A stretch of DNA of 64,000 nt from assembly GCF_016086655.4 (NCBI RefSeq), contig NC_052136.2, forward strand, positions 48,228,492 through 48,292,491, written 5' to 3'. Below, one piece after another: positions 11,561-22,818 of the stretch. The translations under genes were made by a program, and so were the position numbers. Numbering within the stretch: position 1 is the first letter of the stretch; each line of letters opens with the position of its first letter. Source of the DNA: Lepeophtheirus salmonis (Eukaryota > Arthropoda > Copepoda > Siphonostomatoida > Caligidae). A model generated the notes under the pieces. It was not told the DNA's origin, made no database searches, and worked only from the letters and a program-made list of their open reading frames with translations.

Positions 11561-13725
11561 TTATTTCCGTTAAATAAATAATTTTTTTTCAACCATTGTT
11601 TGTGTATGGTTTTTTTTTTTCAGGTACTTTTCGTTCATCCATTATTTTTTAATTGTTAAATATGAATAATTTAAATAAATTTGTAGACCACAATTTCAAA
11701 TATATAGTAACAATAAACTTTTAAGAACACATTAGCCATATAATTATAGTATATATTTGGTATACGAATAAAAAAATTTTTTTTTTTTTGTTAAATAAAT
11801 CTAAACTTTTTAATAAAAGGAGATAATTATAATTTTTTGTTCTGTTGTTTTGTAAATAATAATATTTTAATAGGATTAAATGTGATTTAACACTGATGAA
11901 AAAACTCACCAAAAATATTGGACCGTAATTTCAAATAATTCCATAAAAATATAAACAAATGCTGATCTTCTTATACAGAGACAAATTTATAAAGATGTAA
12001 TTTGACTTACACAAATTCTTTTTGTTTAATTTAAATCTTTATTTTACATGAAAAATCTGATTGATGCAATGGAAATTTTAATATCACTATCATTGGGAAT
12101 GTTATTTTCTACCAATGTATATATATCTACATATATTTTTTATACATTTAAATGACTGAAAAAATAATTAATTATGAAGAATAAATAGTTATTGCCCATT
12201 ATACATAAGATTTTCATCCCTATGACAACACTATACAATAGTTATTTCACGCCAAATTTAATATTTTTATTTAAGCTGTAAAACACAAAAATAACTATTG
12301 AAACGTTTAACTGAAATCCGTATTGCTTTTCAAGCATATTTTAAATCATGTGTAAGAGTATATTTAGTATTCAAGCCTTAATCTGACGTTAATTCTTTAT
12401 ATTAATTAAAATTATTGATAATAAAAATTCATAAAAGTCTTTCATAATTCGAAAGATAGATTATTTATTAAGTTACCGTGAATAAAATTCCTACAAAATG
12501 TGTCTAATTATTCATCAATAAAGTGAAATTAGAGGTCAGATTTAGAAGCTAATATATTTTTTAACTGCTCTGTGTTATAGTTAAAACTAAGGAATAAATT
12601 TTATATTACAACTTGAAAAGATATGGCGTCAAAAAAAGCTTTAATTTTTCATTTTTACATAAAATTATTATTACATATTTATATTATATGGTACATGCAA
12701 AAAATGTTTTAAATTAGATATGATTAAGTATAAATAAGGTCTTAATCGTATTCTATTCTGAACTCCCAATCTTTCTTTTGTGAGTTTGAAACATAACGAC
12801 AAATCAAATAACTTAGTTAAATTAAATATTTATATATTAGCTCCCATACAAATATTTACATGAACTTGCATTGATTTTTTTAGTAAAGTACAACATAAGA
12901 ATACTATAATAAAATCAGAAAAACACAAAGAAAGCGATAAAATTCTTATGCAAATTTGGATTTTTTTTTTTTTTGAGAATATAGCTTTAATAATATATAT
13001 ATTTATTCAATTATAATAAAAATATATTGAATGAAAGGTCATTGTCAATATAGTACTCACATTTGCTTGGTATTACAATCTTTTAATAAACTTTTTATTA
13101 AAAAAAAATAATGTTAAATCCAAAAGAAATAAGTATCTGGAAAGAAAAGTTTCCAGTCTTTTCCAATCAAAATTATCATTCCTACTTTTTCTTCAAAAAT
13201 TACAATTTTAATATGTCTTAGGGTTGAAATATGGCTATTGCATCGAAAATAATTGTTCACTAATATTTTTCGAGTTTTGGTTGAAATAAAAATCTTTCCA
13301 AATCACTAACACTGTATATTTTCTTGAAGAATGTCAAGATATTAGTTGATCTATAAAATAGTTTAAGTCTCCCTTATCACCTTCAGAACTTGTAAAAAAA
13401 TATTGTTAGCTTCGAGGGAAGAAAAATAAAGCTAAAATATAAAACGATAATTTTTCCATTCTTATATCTTGCAAGCATATAATGTAAAAGTTTTTGAAGA
13501 AATAAGTATTTCATAAGTCCAAACTGTACATTTTATTCTATACACACCTTGAATTTAATGAAAGGGCTTTGCTAATTATCAAAATTATCTTTACATTTTT
13601 CAAAGTTAGCTTAGAGTAATTGGTTATTTTAGTTTGTTTTTTATGCGTCATTCGGAGACTGAGGCGATCTCTGAAGTTTATAGATTAAAATAAAAATAGA
13701 ACTCAATTTCTTTAGATCTTATTGG
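11561..13725. other. AT-rich non-coding stretch
   Basis: No gene or clear repeat was found. It is dominated by A/T homopolymers. Confidence 0.45.
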
Positions 13726-13729
13726 ATGT

Positions 13730-14290
13730 TTGCTCTTTTAGAAGCCAAAGTCCTTTACTTACAGAATATCTTTTAGAAACTGAATACAGCCAATGTTCGT
13801 CATAATAGAATAAGATCATGATTAAATGGATTATTTGAACGATTTCGTGGATATATCTTCTCCATCACTTTATACCTTACCTTCAGTGTCAACTTGAATG
13901 TCACTGCATTGTTGGAAGACTCTTTAGTATTATATTTCCCTTCTCTTTTTCCAGTGTTGTTTAGATTACACTGTTCCTTTAATTCATGATTCGCTCTTGA
14001 ATATAACCAACCCCACTAAAATTTGATTCTTTCTTTTATTTTTCTGTCAAAAAATAAGGGATTCGCGTGATAACGATTTATATATTCCTCCGTATACCTT
14101 CCAGTGGTACATACATTGAAATAATCACCTATTTCATTTTGATGAATCTCCCTATATTCCATTATCTCTCCTTTTTAAATTATTTGATGTACCTCCAATT
14201 TTTTTAAATTAGCTTCCTTAGAGCAACTTTTTAGATCAATTAATTCTCTTTTTAAATTCAAAAGTGGTTTCCAATTTTTAAACACTTATA
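13730..14290 (-). pseudogene. Coding-like relic of unknown identity
   Basis: One minus-strand frame stays protein-like for about 430 bases with only two stops. It runs from a VFKNWKPLLNLKRELIDL segment near 14285, through KGEIMEYREIHQNEIGDYF, GRYTEEYINRYHANPL and a WGWLYSRANHELKEQC stretch, to SSNNAVTFKLTLK at about 13882. There the sequence reads AAG|GTAAGG, which could be a splice donor or chance. A second frame just downstream gives EHWLYSVSKRYSVSKGLW. I do not recognise the protein. The stops suggest a dead transposon or pseudogene, but an intron-containing gene cannot be excluded. Confidence 0.3.
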
Positions 14291-14884
14291 AATATATGTA
14301 TATTTGTTTATTTGGGTTTATTTTAAGAGTTAATCCATTAAATATCTAGTGAGATATTAGTATTGGAAGTCAAGGTGTAGCTGGGAAGGGTAGAAAAGTT
14401 GCTAACACTAGTTGGGCAATAAAAATCAAGGCTAAAAATGGAAGGGCGGAAAAATCAAGTTTATAGACAAATTTTAAAATATAATAACCTTAAATATCAA
14501 TCTGTGATATTACCTTAATCATATAAAGTTTGATTAGTTTATTATTTTTCTTCTATAATATATAAATATGTTTTTATTTGATTAGATTATTTCAATATAA
14601 AATATATATATATTTTTAGGTAAATTGAATTTTGTTTGAATCATAACAAAAAACAAATTTATTTATGTATAATAAATAATTTGACAACACACTCCCTTGA
14701 TAAGTTAATATTAATATTACTGCAAAATTACAAATAAGTTATTCCCACTCTCCCCCTACATTGTACCAAGAGGGTAACAGGTCACAAATAAGTTGAAGTC
14801 ATCTTCTAACTCTGGATTACATCTACAAAGCAGACAAACAGAAATCAACACATTTACAGACTATTAAAATCCAATCGGTGCATT

Positions 14885-15434
14885 TTTCAAAAACAATTTC
14901 AAGTAGTTCCTTGACATGTTGGTCATTGTCTCCTTGGTGGAGGGAATCAGAGAGTCCTTCACGGCACTAGATGTCTGATTTATTTAAGATTCAACGTAAC
15001 TATATATGAAATAATCCATCGAATTAAAATCCGGATTACTTGGTGGCAAATTTCCTTCACAGTGAAGTCATATCAGGGCTCACTTAGCAACTTAAGGGAC
15101 ATGACAAGGTGCTAAATCTTGTTGTATTATCCAGATTGTGACGCCAGTCACATTTGAGCATTTCCTTAAATTGTAAACTCAAACTTCTTCATATCTGGAG
15201 CAGCTGTCAACATGATCCCATAATTTTCACTAAGGTAGTTGATACAATATTCTGCTTACAACTTCCCTCGAAACATGGACATATTGATGGTGACCTTTCT
15301 AGATATGATTCTCTATAACTTGCAAAATCTTGTATAAATAGACAAAATTTGTTGTATTTTGAATCTATTGTTTGTATGATAGCTTTTAACCACAAAAGTT
15401 CTTTGGTAATATTTCTGAACGCCAGACCACCCAT
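14885..15434 (-). pseudogene. Tc1/mariner transposase relic
   Basis: The minus strand carries transposase pieces in the right order. They are an FCLFIQDFASYRESYLERSP segment (about 15350-15290), PSICPCFEGSCKQNIVS (about 15285-15235), the second catalytic region IQQDLAPCHVP (about 15135-15103), the third region LPPSNPDFNSMDYFIYSYVE (about 15045-14995) and a C-terminal helix MTNMSRNYLK. The QQD and PDFN aspartates, which correspond to two residues of the catalytic triad, are still present. Several stops and frameshifts make it inactive. Confidence 0.6.
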
Positions 15435-17134
15435 AAAAAGCTTACAAATTTACTTTTTGGCGTCAACTAAGTGGTATGACATAGTAATATCATGATAGAA
15501 TACAAATATAAATGTTAAAAATATTAAACTTTAAAGACCAGAAGAAAAAAAATGTTCTTGAAGATAAGACCTGATTTTGCAGTAATGGAATTATAAAAAA
15601 ATCGAATTATTCTTAAAAGCTTCTAGTTACTATGAAGATAAGTTAAATCTAAAACCATTAAATATATATTCACTTATTTTTTAACAGTAAAAGATAGTTT
15701 CAAAACTAAGACATTGTATTAATGCATCAAATATTTAATATGAGCACTAGCACTTCTAATTTACTATATTTTAAAAGCTGTTGTTGTCATATAGTTTCGC
15801 TGAACTAAAGGTACATAATATGTATATATGTAAAGGAAATATTAGTATAACAGTGATGTAGACTTATCTACTCATATCTGAAAAAAAGTTAATATGGAAC
15901 ATTTTCTGATTTAATTAAGTGTAAAACTTTTTTTACTCATTATCCTTTTCAACTACTATATGCATATATAATGTATAGTTGAAATAAGTACTAGTACATG
16001 CATCCATCCTCTATATACTCTATGTTTAATTGCACCATAAATCATTTCTTTATTTATCTTCTTTAAGAATACTGAAGATCTTTATAAGTGGTTATGTACA
16101 TTAAACATAAATTCATCTATCTAAATAAATAAACGTTTGGTTTTTTAATAGATGACCTCACTTATTCAACGATAAAATATTGAAAAAATAATATTTATTT
16201 TTTAACTAACAATCAATGTTCTTACAATATTTTTATAATTTTTTTTTTTTAAATTAGTAGAAATAAAAAAATGGTTATAATGTGACTTTATGTAGTTTGT
16301 GCGTCAAAAACACCAACCATTTTTAAATGTAATTTTAGAGACCAACAATGTTGAACTCATGCAAATAAATGAAGTCTAATATAATGAGCATGTAACAGAG
16401 GCTTGAAATCAGAAACATAAATGAAACTCAATATATAAATAACAGCGATTCTAGATGTTACTCTACAAAATAATTTACTTTAGTAGTTTTTTTGTTATGC
16501 CACCACCTCCACACACACTACATATTTATCTAACTATCTTTCTCTTTCATTTGTTTTTCTTTCTATGACTATCTAAAAAATGAAATTTCTTAACCTAATA
16601 GTTAAAAAATGAGATATTTTCTTGAAAAATTGTGATGGCTCTATTCCAAATTGATACCAACATACAGTGTTATTGAAAATGTAGTTTTTCAAAATTTCAG
16701 ATATTAAATAACATATTTTACTTCTTTTTGATTAATTCTTCTTGAAACTAAGTGATTCTGAAGAAAAAGCAACTATTTTAAAATTTAAACAAAAGGGAAC
16801 TCAAATTCTAAGTATATCAAAGATGTTATGAAAAAGGTAATAAAATCTATCTATATTAGAGTTTCAAATGTATGAATACCTATTTTCAATATCAAGCTCT
16901 TCAAAAAGCTTTGAATTTTACAAAGGGTGGAAAGTATCGAAGCATTTAGGGTTTTTTTAAGGGTGACAAAGAAAAATTAAGGTCATATTTGGTATACAAG
17001 GATACAATTTTACTAAATGTAGGGTATTTTGTTGATGTGCAACAAAAGAAACGATTTTGTTGAATAGTACCATTAATCCAAGTAAATACTGAACTTTAAA
17101 ACTTATACTTATATATTTACGTACAATGTAGACA
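15435..17134. other. AT-rich non-coding stretch
   Basis: Nothing recognised. GTGGTATGACATAGTAAT at about 15471 resembles the terminal-repeat start of the 2-4 kb transposon family, but no body follows it. Confidence 0.4.
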
Positions 17135-17136
17135 TA

Positions 17137-18408
17137 CAGGGGTTGGAAGCAAAACGTGGACTGAATGACTGATTTTAGAAAAAATATCAATAGTTTTATT
17201 TTCTGAGGATTCGTTTTGAAAATTTTCGCACAAAACTTTGAGAGACGACCTTTGTGAACATATTCACTCCGTATGACCGCCCTCAGCAGCAATCACAGCC
17301 TCCACACGGCGGTGGAAAGCCTTACAGGTGTTAATGATGAACTTCTCCGAGAAGCTGTTCCACTCCTTCACAATGGCCCCCTTCAGGGAATCCACGTTCG
17401 GATGATATTTCCGGTTAGTCTCCCTCTCTCAAGTTCCCCACACAGCAAAGTCCAAAGGGGTCAAAAACCGGCGAAGATGATGGCCACATGTCCTTGGACC
17501 AAAAATCAGTCATGTTTTCGGCTCAGAACTTCTGGCATTTGGCCGATGTGTGTGAGGATGCACCATCTTAGGTCCACAAATAGTTGTCCTCTGGGGTAGG
17601 TTGCCTTGAGCCATGGCAATATGGTGAACCTGAGCACCATGTAGTAGACCTCCCGGCCGATTTTCTCCCCGGCCTTAAAAAAAGGGATGCATCTTCTTGC
17701 TGTTGGACGTCACGATCCCCAGGACCATTGTTTGAGCCGGATGTTTTATATGAAACAGCACCTTGACCTCCTCTGGTGATCCCCGAAGCCAATGGGCGTT
17801 CCAATGGGTGTAGACCTGGTCCACGGTCAAAAGCTTCTCGTCAGAGAAATTTTTTACTGTGAATATATTTGCTTTGATCCACGCACGAACTTTTTTGCAC
17901 CTCTGCAGTCTCCTTTCCTTCGGAGTGTCTATCAACAGGTGGTGTGAGGTCCTTTTGTAAGAGGACAATCCCAAATCCTCCTTCACAGCTCTCCTGATTG
18001 TCCCCTTATCCACGTCAAACTCGTTAGAGAGGCGATTCATGGATTTTGGAGGGCCTCATTGATCTTCTTCTTCAGGTCCCCCAGAAACTCAGAATCCCTT
18101 TTTCTTCTTTCCTTTAGAGGTATTTTCCATCCTTTTTTATCTAGGCCACCTTGAAAATGAGGCTCCTGGATAACTCCACAATGTCCATAATCTCTGTAAC
18201 CTCAATTTTGGTATCCAGAAGGTCTGAGATCCTCTGCCTTTTTATTTCTTGCTCACTCATGATGTAAGATTTGAGAAATGTTTATTTCTATTTACTTATG
18301 CAGAAATGAAAGAAAATTCAGAATATGCAGGGGAAAGTCACAAAACCTTGCTTCTTTAATTTTATAATTATCATTTATTAACAGTCCACGTTTTGCTTCC
18401 GAACCCTG
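17137..18408 (-). mobile_element. Full-length Tc1/mariner element with terminal inverted repeats
   Basis: The element is 1272 bp. Its left end reads CAGGGGTTGGAAGC followed by AAAACGTGGACTG. Its right end is the inverse, CAGGGTTCGGAAGC followed by AAAACGTGGACTG, so 25 of 27 bases agree. Both ends are flanked by TA (17135-17136 and 18409-18410), the target duplication typical of the superfamily. The length matches an intact Tc1/mariner element. The transposase gene inside (17264-18260) is broken, so the element can move only if another copy supplies transposase. A related end is at 48349 and a related N-terminus at 42240-42495. Confidence 0.9.
17264..18260 (-). pseudogene. Broken Tc1/mariner transposase
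   Basis: The start codon at 18260 opens with MSEQEIKRQRISDLLD and IVELSRS, the usual N-terminal helix-turn-helix. After stops comes an intact stretch of 121 codons (18040-17675): a second helix-turn-helix (NEFDVDKGTIRRAVKEDLGL), then FSDEKLLTVDQ with the first catalytic aspartate, and the conserved HPAQTMVLGIVTSNSKKM strand. Further on, PLDFAVWG marks the third catalytic region, and the protein ends KAFHRRVEAVIAAEGGHTE before a TGA at 17264. At least two stops in the first third and frameshifts in the last third disable it. It is the only transposase in the window preserved from N- to C-terminus. Confidence 0.85.
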
Positions 18409-18410
18409 TA

Positions 18411-19570
18411 TGTATCCACAAAAATAAATAATTTACAAAAATTGTAACAGGACTTTCATTTTACCATACCACCAAATATCTTCGTACATACGGGTTTCAT
18501 TAATATTGTATGATTAAATATTCTAATAATTGCCTCTTTTTTTCATTAGAGGATAACAAAAAGGGAGCTGACATTTGTTAATTTATTAACATAGAACATT
18601 ATATGTATGATGTTAATAAAACTCATGTTGTGTAAGCACAACAGTGTAAAAACGAATACATGGAAAGAAAAAAAGTATCAAAAGACTTCTTTGAGATAAA
18701 GCAGCAAAATATGAAAAGACAATTGTTTTGTCTTTTTCTTGTTGCTTTTCCTTATTTAAGATATCCTGATATGCTTCTTTATTTATAAAGGTCGATGGGA
18801 AAAATGAGGGAATCCCGGTGAACATTGAATATTCAAGAAACTTACATGATATCTAACTCCATTTATACCATGCATATTTCCAAACAAGATTCTATGTAAA
18901 TAGTCCTAGAAATTGTATTTTCCTCTGAGTCTAGCCTTGAAATCGGATTTAATAAGGTATTGTCACTTGGGGCGATTAGCAGAATGAGATGGGTGTCCAG
19001 CAATTTGAACCCAATTTTTCAATTTTGGTAAAGTTGACAATGGAAATGTGTTTGTTGTCCTAATGAAACAAAACATTATTGAAAAGTAAATGTAACAGTT
19101 TTTTAATAAAAATTGGCTCATACATGTCTTTAGAGATGAATATTCTAGAAACATGGGTGTTGACAATAGTGGTGGCTTGAAATTCCAACGAACAATAGTT
19201 TAGAGGACGCAAGTAGAGACATTTCTACGCAAAAGAAAGATAAATAAAAAGATAGGCGGAAGTGTAGTTACAAAAGCAACATCAAAATTGACTGAATTTA
19301 AAAATAATTTCTATATAAATGAAAAATGTTAACGATAAGCAAACTTATTTTGTAAATCTATGGTTAGGGGTGGCAGTATTAAGTATTTACATATAAACCC
19401 TCATCATAAGGGTTTTTCATTAAAGAGGCTTCCATATTTTTTTCCATTGGGGAGAAAACCCCGCCATATTAATTCTCTTCATTTTAGATTATGAAACTGC
19501 ATTAGTATATATTTCATCCTGGAGAGTTACATTTGATCAGCGATTGCAAATTACTCAAATTGATCATCAA
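18411..19570. other. AT-rich non-coding stretch
   Basis: No gene was recognised. A small hairpin (AACCCT/AGGGTT arms) lies near 19397-19414. Minus-strand frames at 18613-18825 and 18963-19166 have no motif I know. Confidence 0.4.
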
Positions 19571-19574
19571 AGTA

Positions 19575-20270
19575 ACTATTTAATACTGATGCTGCTTTTC
19601 AATGCAAAATCATCTTTAGTAATAAAGCTCATTTTTGACTCAATGGCTTTGTCAATTAGCAAAATATGCTTTATTGGTAAGGCAGCAATCCAAAAATGCT
19701 TCACAATAGATAATTGAACTTAGAAAAATAATGTTTGGTTGGATTTCGTTTGATCATTGGGCCTTATTTTTTCGTTGATGATGTTAATCGCCACGTTATT
19801 GTAAATGAAAATCGTTAGCACAAAATGAAAGCTGATTATGTCGCCCTAATTGCAAGGTATGGAAATAGAAAACATGTGGTTTCAGCAAAAGAGGGTCACA
19901 TATCAAACAGCAAACGCCACAAACGATTTATTGAAAAGCAAATTTGGTGAGTACGATATTTTAAAAAATGGACCAGTTGATTGGCCGAGATATAACGCCT
20001 TTATATTATTTTCTTTGTAGTCATTTGACGTTATTGTTCTACACTAAAGGATCGGTAATGTCAGAAGAGCTCAGAGAATATATCGAACGCAAAATTGTTG
20101 TAATATCGGTCAATTTATAGAAAAAGTATTGGAAGATTGGGCTCAACAATTGAAATTCTGTAAATGAACTAGTAGTGGTCTTGCTAGAGAAATCGATTTT
20201 TATACTTCAGTGTATATGTTAATTATATGTACTGAAAAAATAAATTTGTCAAAATCTTTAAAGGTTTGAG
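19575..20270 (+). pseudogene. Mariner transposase relic
   Basis: Plus-strand pieces follow the order of classical mariner transposases. LNGFVN-QNMLYW lies at about 19640-19675. Then come IGPYFFVDDVNRHVIVNENR across two frames (about 19755-19815), DYVALIAR, MWFQQ (about 19873, where the second catalytic D should follow), TANATNDLLKSKFGEYDILK (about 19905-19965) and NGPVDWPR (about 19967-19990). The SCDLTPLDYFLW block that normally follows is lost, as is the last catalytic aspartate. Multiple frameshifts and stops are present. No terminal repeats were identified. Confidence 0.6.
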
Positions 20271-22632
20271 TTTTATTTAAAAAGAAATTGAAGCGCTCTT
20301 AATGAAAAGCTATTCAGTTGAGCCAGTATACTAAATGTATGCAATCTGCATCATCAATCCTACAACACACTTGTGATTTTTAAAGTAATATTTTTTCTTA
20401 CTTTATAGATAAAACTGTTATCAGCTGATATTCTTTCGGTTAAAATTACCATATTTTTACAACATTTTTCCAAATATAACTTTTTTTCTTAATTCTCTTA
20501 TTATGTTGTTATTACGATTTCAACCGTTAATATTTTGTACAAAAAAATTATAAGGTGACTATTTCAAGGAATAGTGACTTTCTACACTAATAAATATACA
20601 ATTTAAGTACTACACCTTCTTATATATCATGATTATGCTACCTATTTGTATTATCCATATAAATGTGTAAGTAAACAAAAACATAAATCTATATTAAATA
20701 TTAAAGAAAATAAACAAAATTTATGATATAAAAAAAGACACAAACTTTCTAAAGATCCGATGAAAGCTCAAAAATACAACATAATAGAGTTATGTCTTCG
20801 TCTTTTTGTTTCTATCCTTTCGTTCTATTTTATTTCATTAAAAAAAGAAGCACACACATTTTAGGGTTTTATACCTACAGGAAACTCCGGATAAATATCT
20901 ATTTTCCGGGGAAACTCTGCATTTCATTATTTTATAATATAAGCTTAATTTAGTTATATACATATAATTCATTGAAGTAAACGTTGAATACAAATTAAAT
21001 GAAGCCTAACTCGGTCAATAGTTTATATGCTGTGTAAGTGATGCGATATAGGAGTGTGGTATGTAATGCTTTTAATCTAACAAAAATACATTACATTTTT
21101 TCTGACTTTTTTAATTTTATTTTTAAACATCCTCTCTTTATAACTCTACAGACTTCTCCCATAAATGCTCCCATCTCTGTAACCCTTCCAAACAATTCTC
21201 TGAGTTTTCCCCTGCAAAATAATTGCTAATGAGATTTTGGCTCTATTTAGTTCGAGTTGGGTTGACTTAGACACGTAAAATTATTTTACAATAAGACTGT
21301 ATATGTTTGCTATTGTTTGAATCGTTTTATAGGCTGAACTTTCCAGCATAAATATTTAATGATAGCTCGATACTCAAATTTACCCATTTTCACAAAAACA
21401 TTCACATCAACTCACTGAAACGACTGTTAATAACAACCTCGCGTCCAAAATGTCTCAAACTTTAGTAAGTAGATGTGACTTACTTTCATTTACGAGTAAT
21501 GCCATCTTGACATTGAGGTCGGAAATTTTTCAGACTACCATCGTATTGGGTGTACAGTATAAGTTTGTACAGGTTGTAACTTGGTTGTAAACAGGTAAAT
21601 CATGCAAGGTGTTGTGTTTCCTGTCTATAGAGGGTGGGTTTGTAGAAAATAAGATGGGACTGGCGTGTACTACATGTGCGTGTAGCAGGTGCAGAAAAAA
21701 ATAAATGCTCAAATAAATAAACAGACTATATATAATACCATTTACTTACATCTTAGTATAAATGATTAATTTCTTTGAATTGTTGCATATTTTTATATAT
21801 TGGAGTACGGTGGAAAATTCAAAATGATTTGAAATGAGTTTTAAAGTTGTAAACATCTCCACAAGAACGCTTATTTCTACTACTCAAAAATCAGGATGAG
21901 GTAAAAAAATCTGTCCTTAAATTGAGATCGAAAAAACAATTTTCAACACTCATACATAATATTAATAAATATACGTTTATTTCGATAACAAAAGAAATCT
22001 TAACAATGAAATAATAATACAAAATAGAACAACTCCTTATTATTATTAATAAATAAAAAATTTTATAATATAAGAACATATACTATGTATATACATAATA
22101 GAGAGAAAATTTAATCTATTTTTAGTCTGTCACTGGCCTTGAGACATATAAAAAAAATAAAGTCAATATTTTCGCATAAGTATAATGCTCAATAACATTA
22201 TTTATATAAATTCTAACAATACCTATGTTCCTTTAACATTATCGAATTTCGTTATATTTTTTCTTCACAAAAGATTAAACATTCTTTTGAGTATAAAAGG
22301 TATAAATAAACTATTTTAGTTACGTAGCAGATATCTTTTTACACATAGTATGTATGTTTTCGATATTAAATTCACAAACTGAGCATCATTTGGATCCCAT
22401 TCTCTTTTTATAAATAAAAGTATAGACTTACTTTTTGGTAGCTTACAAATTATTCGAGTACTGAAAACTATGCTATAAACGAAGAATTGAAAATTGCAAT
22501 GAGTATATTGTATAACGATCTATAAGAGATTAGATTTACTACATAGGTTGGACGTCATATTCAGATCAAGTTGAGATCCTTTGTCGCATAACTACTTTTG
22601 GTTTCGAATTGACCTATCATTGGCTCAAGTAG
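20271..22632. other. AT-rich non-coding stretch
   Basis: No supported gene. A slightly GC-richer patch at 21440-21700 has no frame that I recognise. Confidence 0.4.
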
Positions 22633-22818
22633 TACATTTATTTATTTCTTGGTCGATTCTTATACTTTAATAAATATAGACCATGGGAATGTCTAGTAGC
22701 GCTTATGAATGAATATCGCCGTAAAATGAGTTATAGTCATTTAAGAAATGCAAATATTGGCTCAATTTATGGTTGGAAGGGGCATAAATTCCGCCCATGT
22801 ATTAATAATTATGCTTAA
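22633..22818 (+). other. Coding-like open frame, unassigned
   Basis: This plus-strand frame is open for about 60 codons and ends with TAA at 22818. Composition is balanced in its second half: RPWECLVALMNEYRRKMS, then HLRNANIGSIYGWKGHKF. An internal ATG at about 22707 would give a peptide of 37 residues. I see no family, no clear splice acceptor and no neighbouring exon. It may be chance or a transposon fragment. Confidence 0.15.

Noticed and set aside
17273..17804. Several plus- and minus-strand open frames over the 17 kb element.
   Set aside because: They are shadows of the minus-strand transposase in other frames. Only the segments listed under the transposase fit the family.
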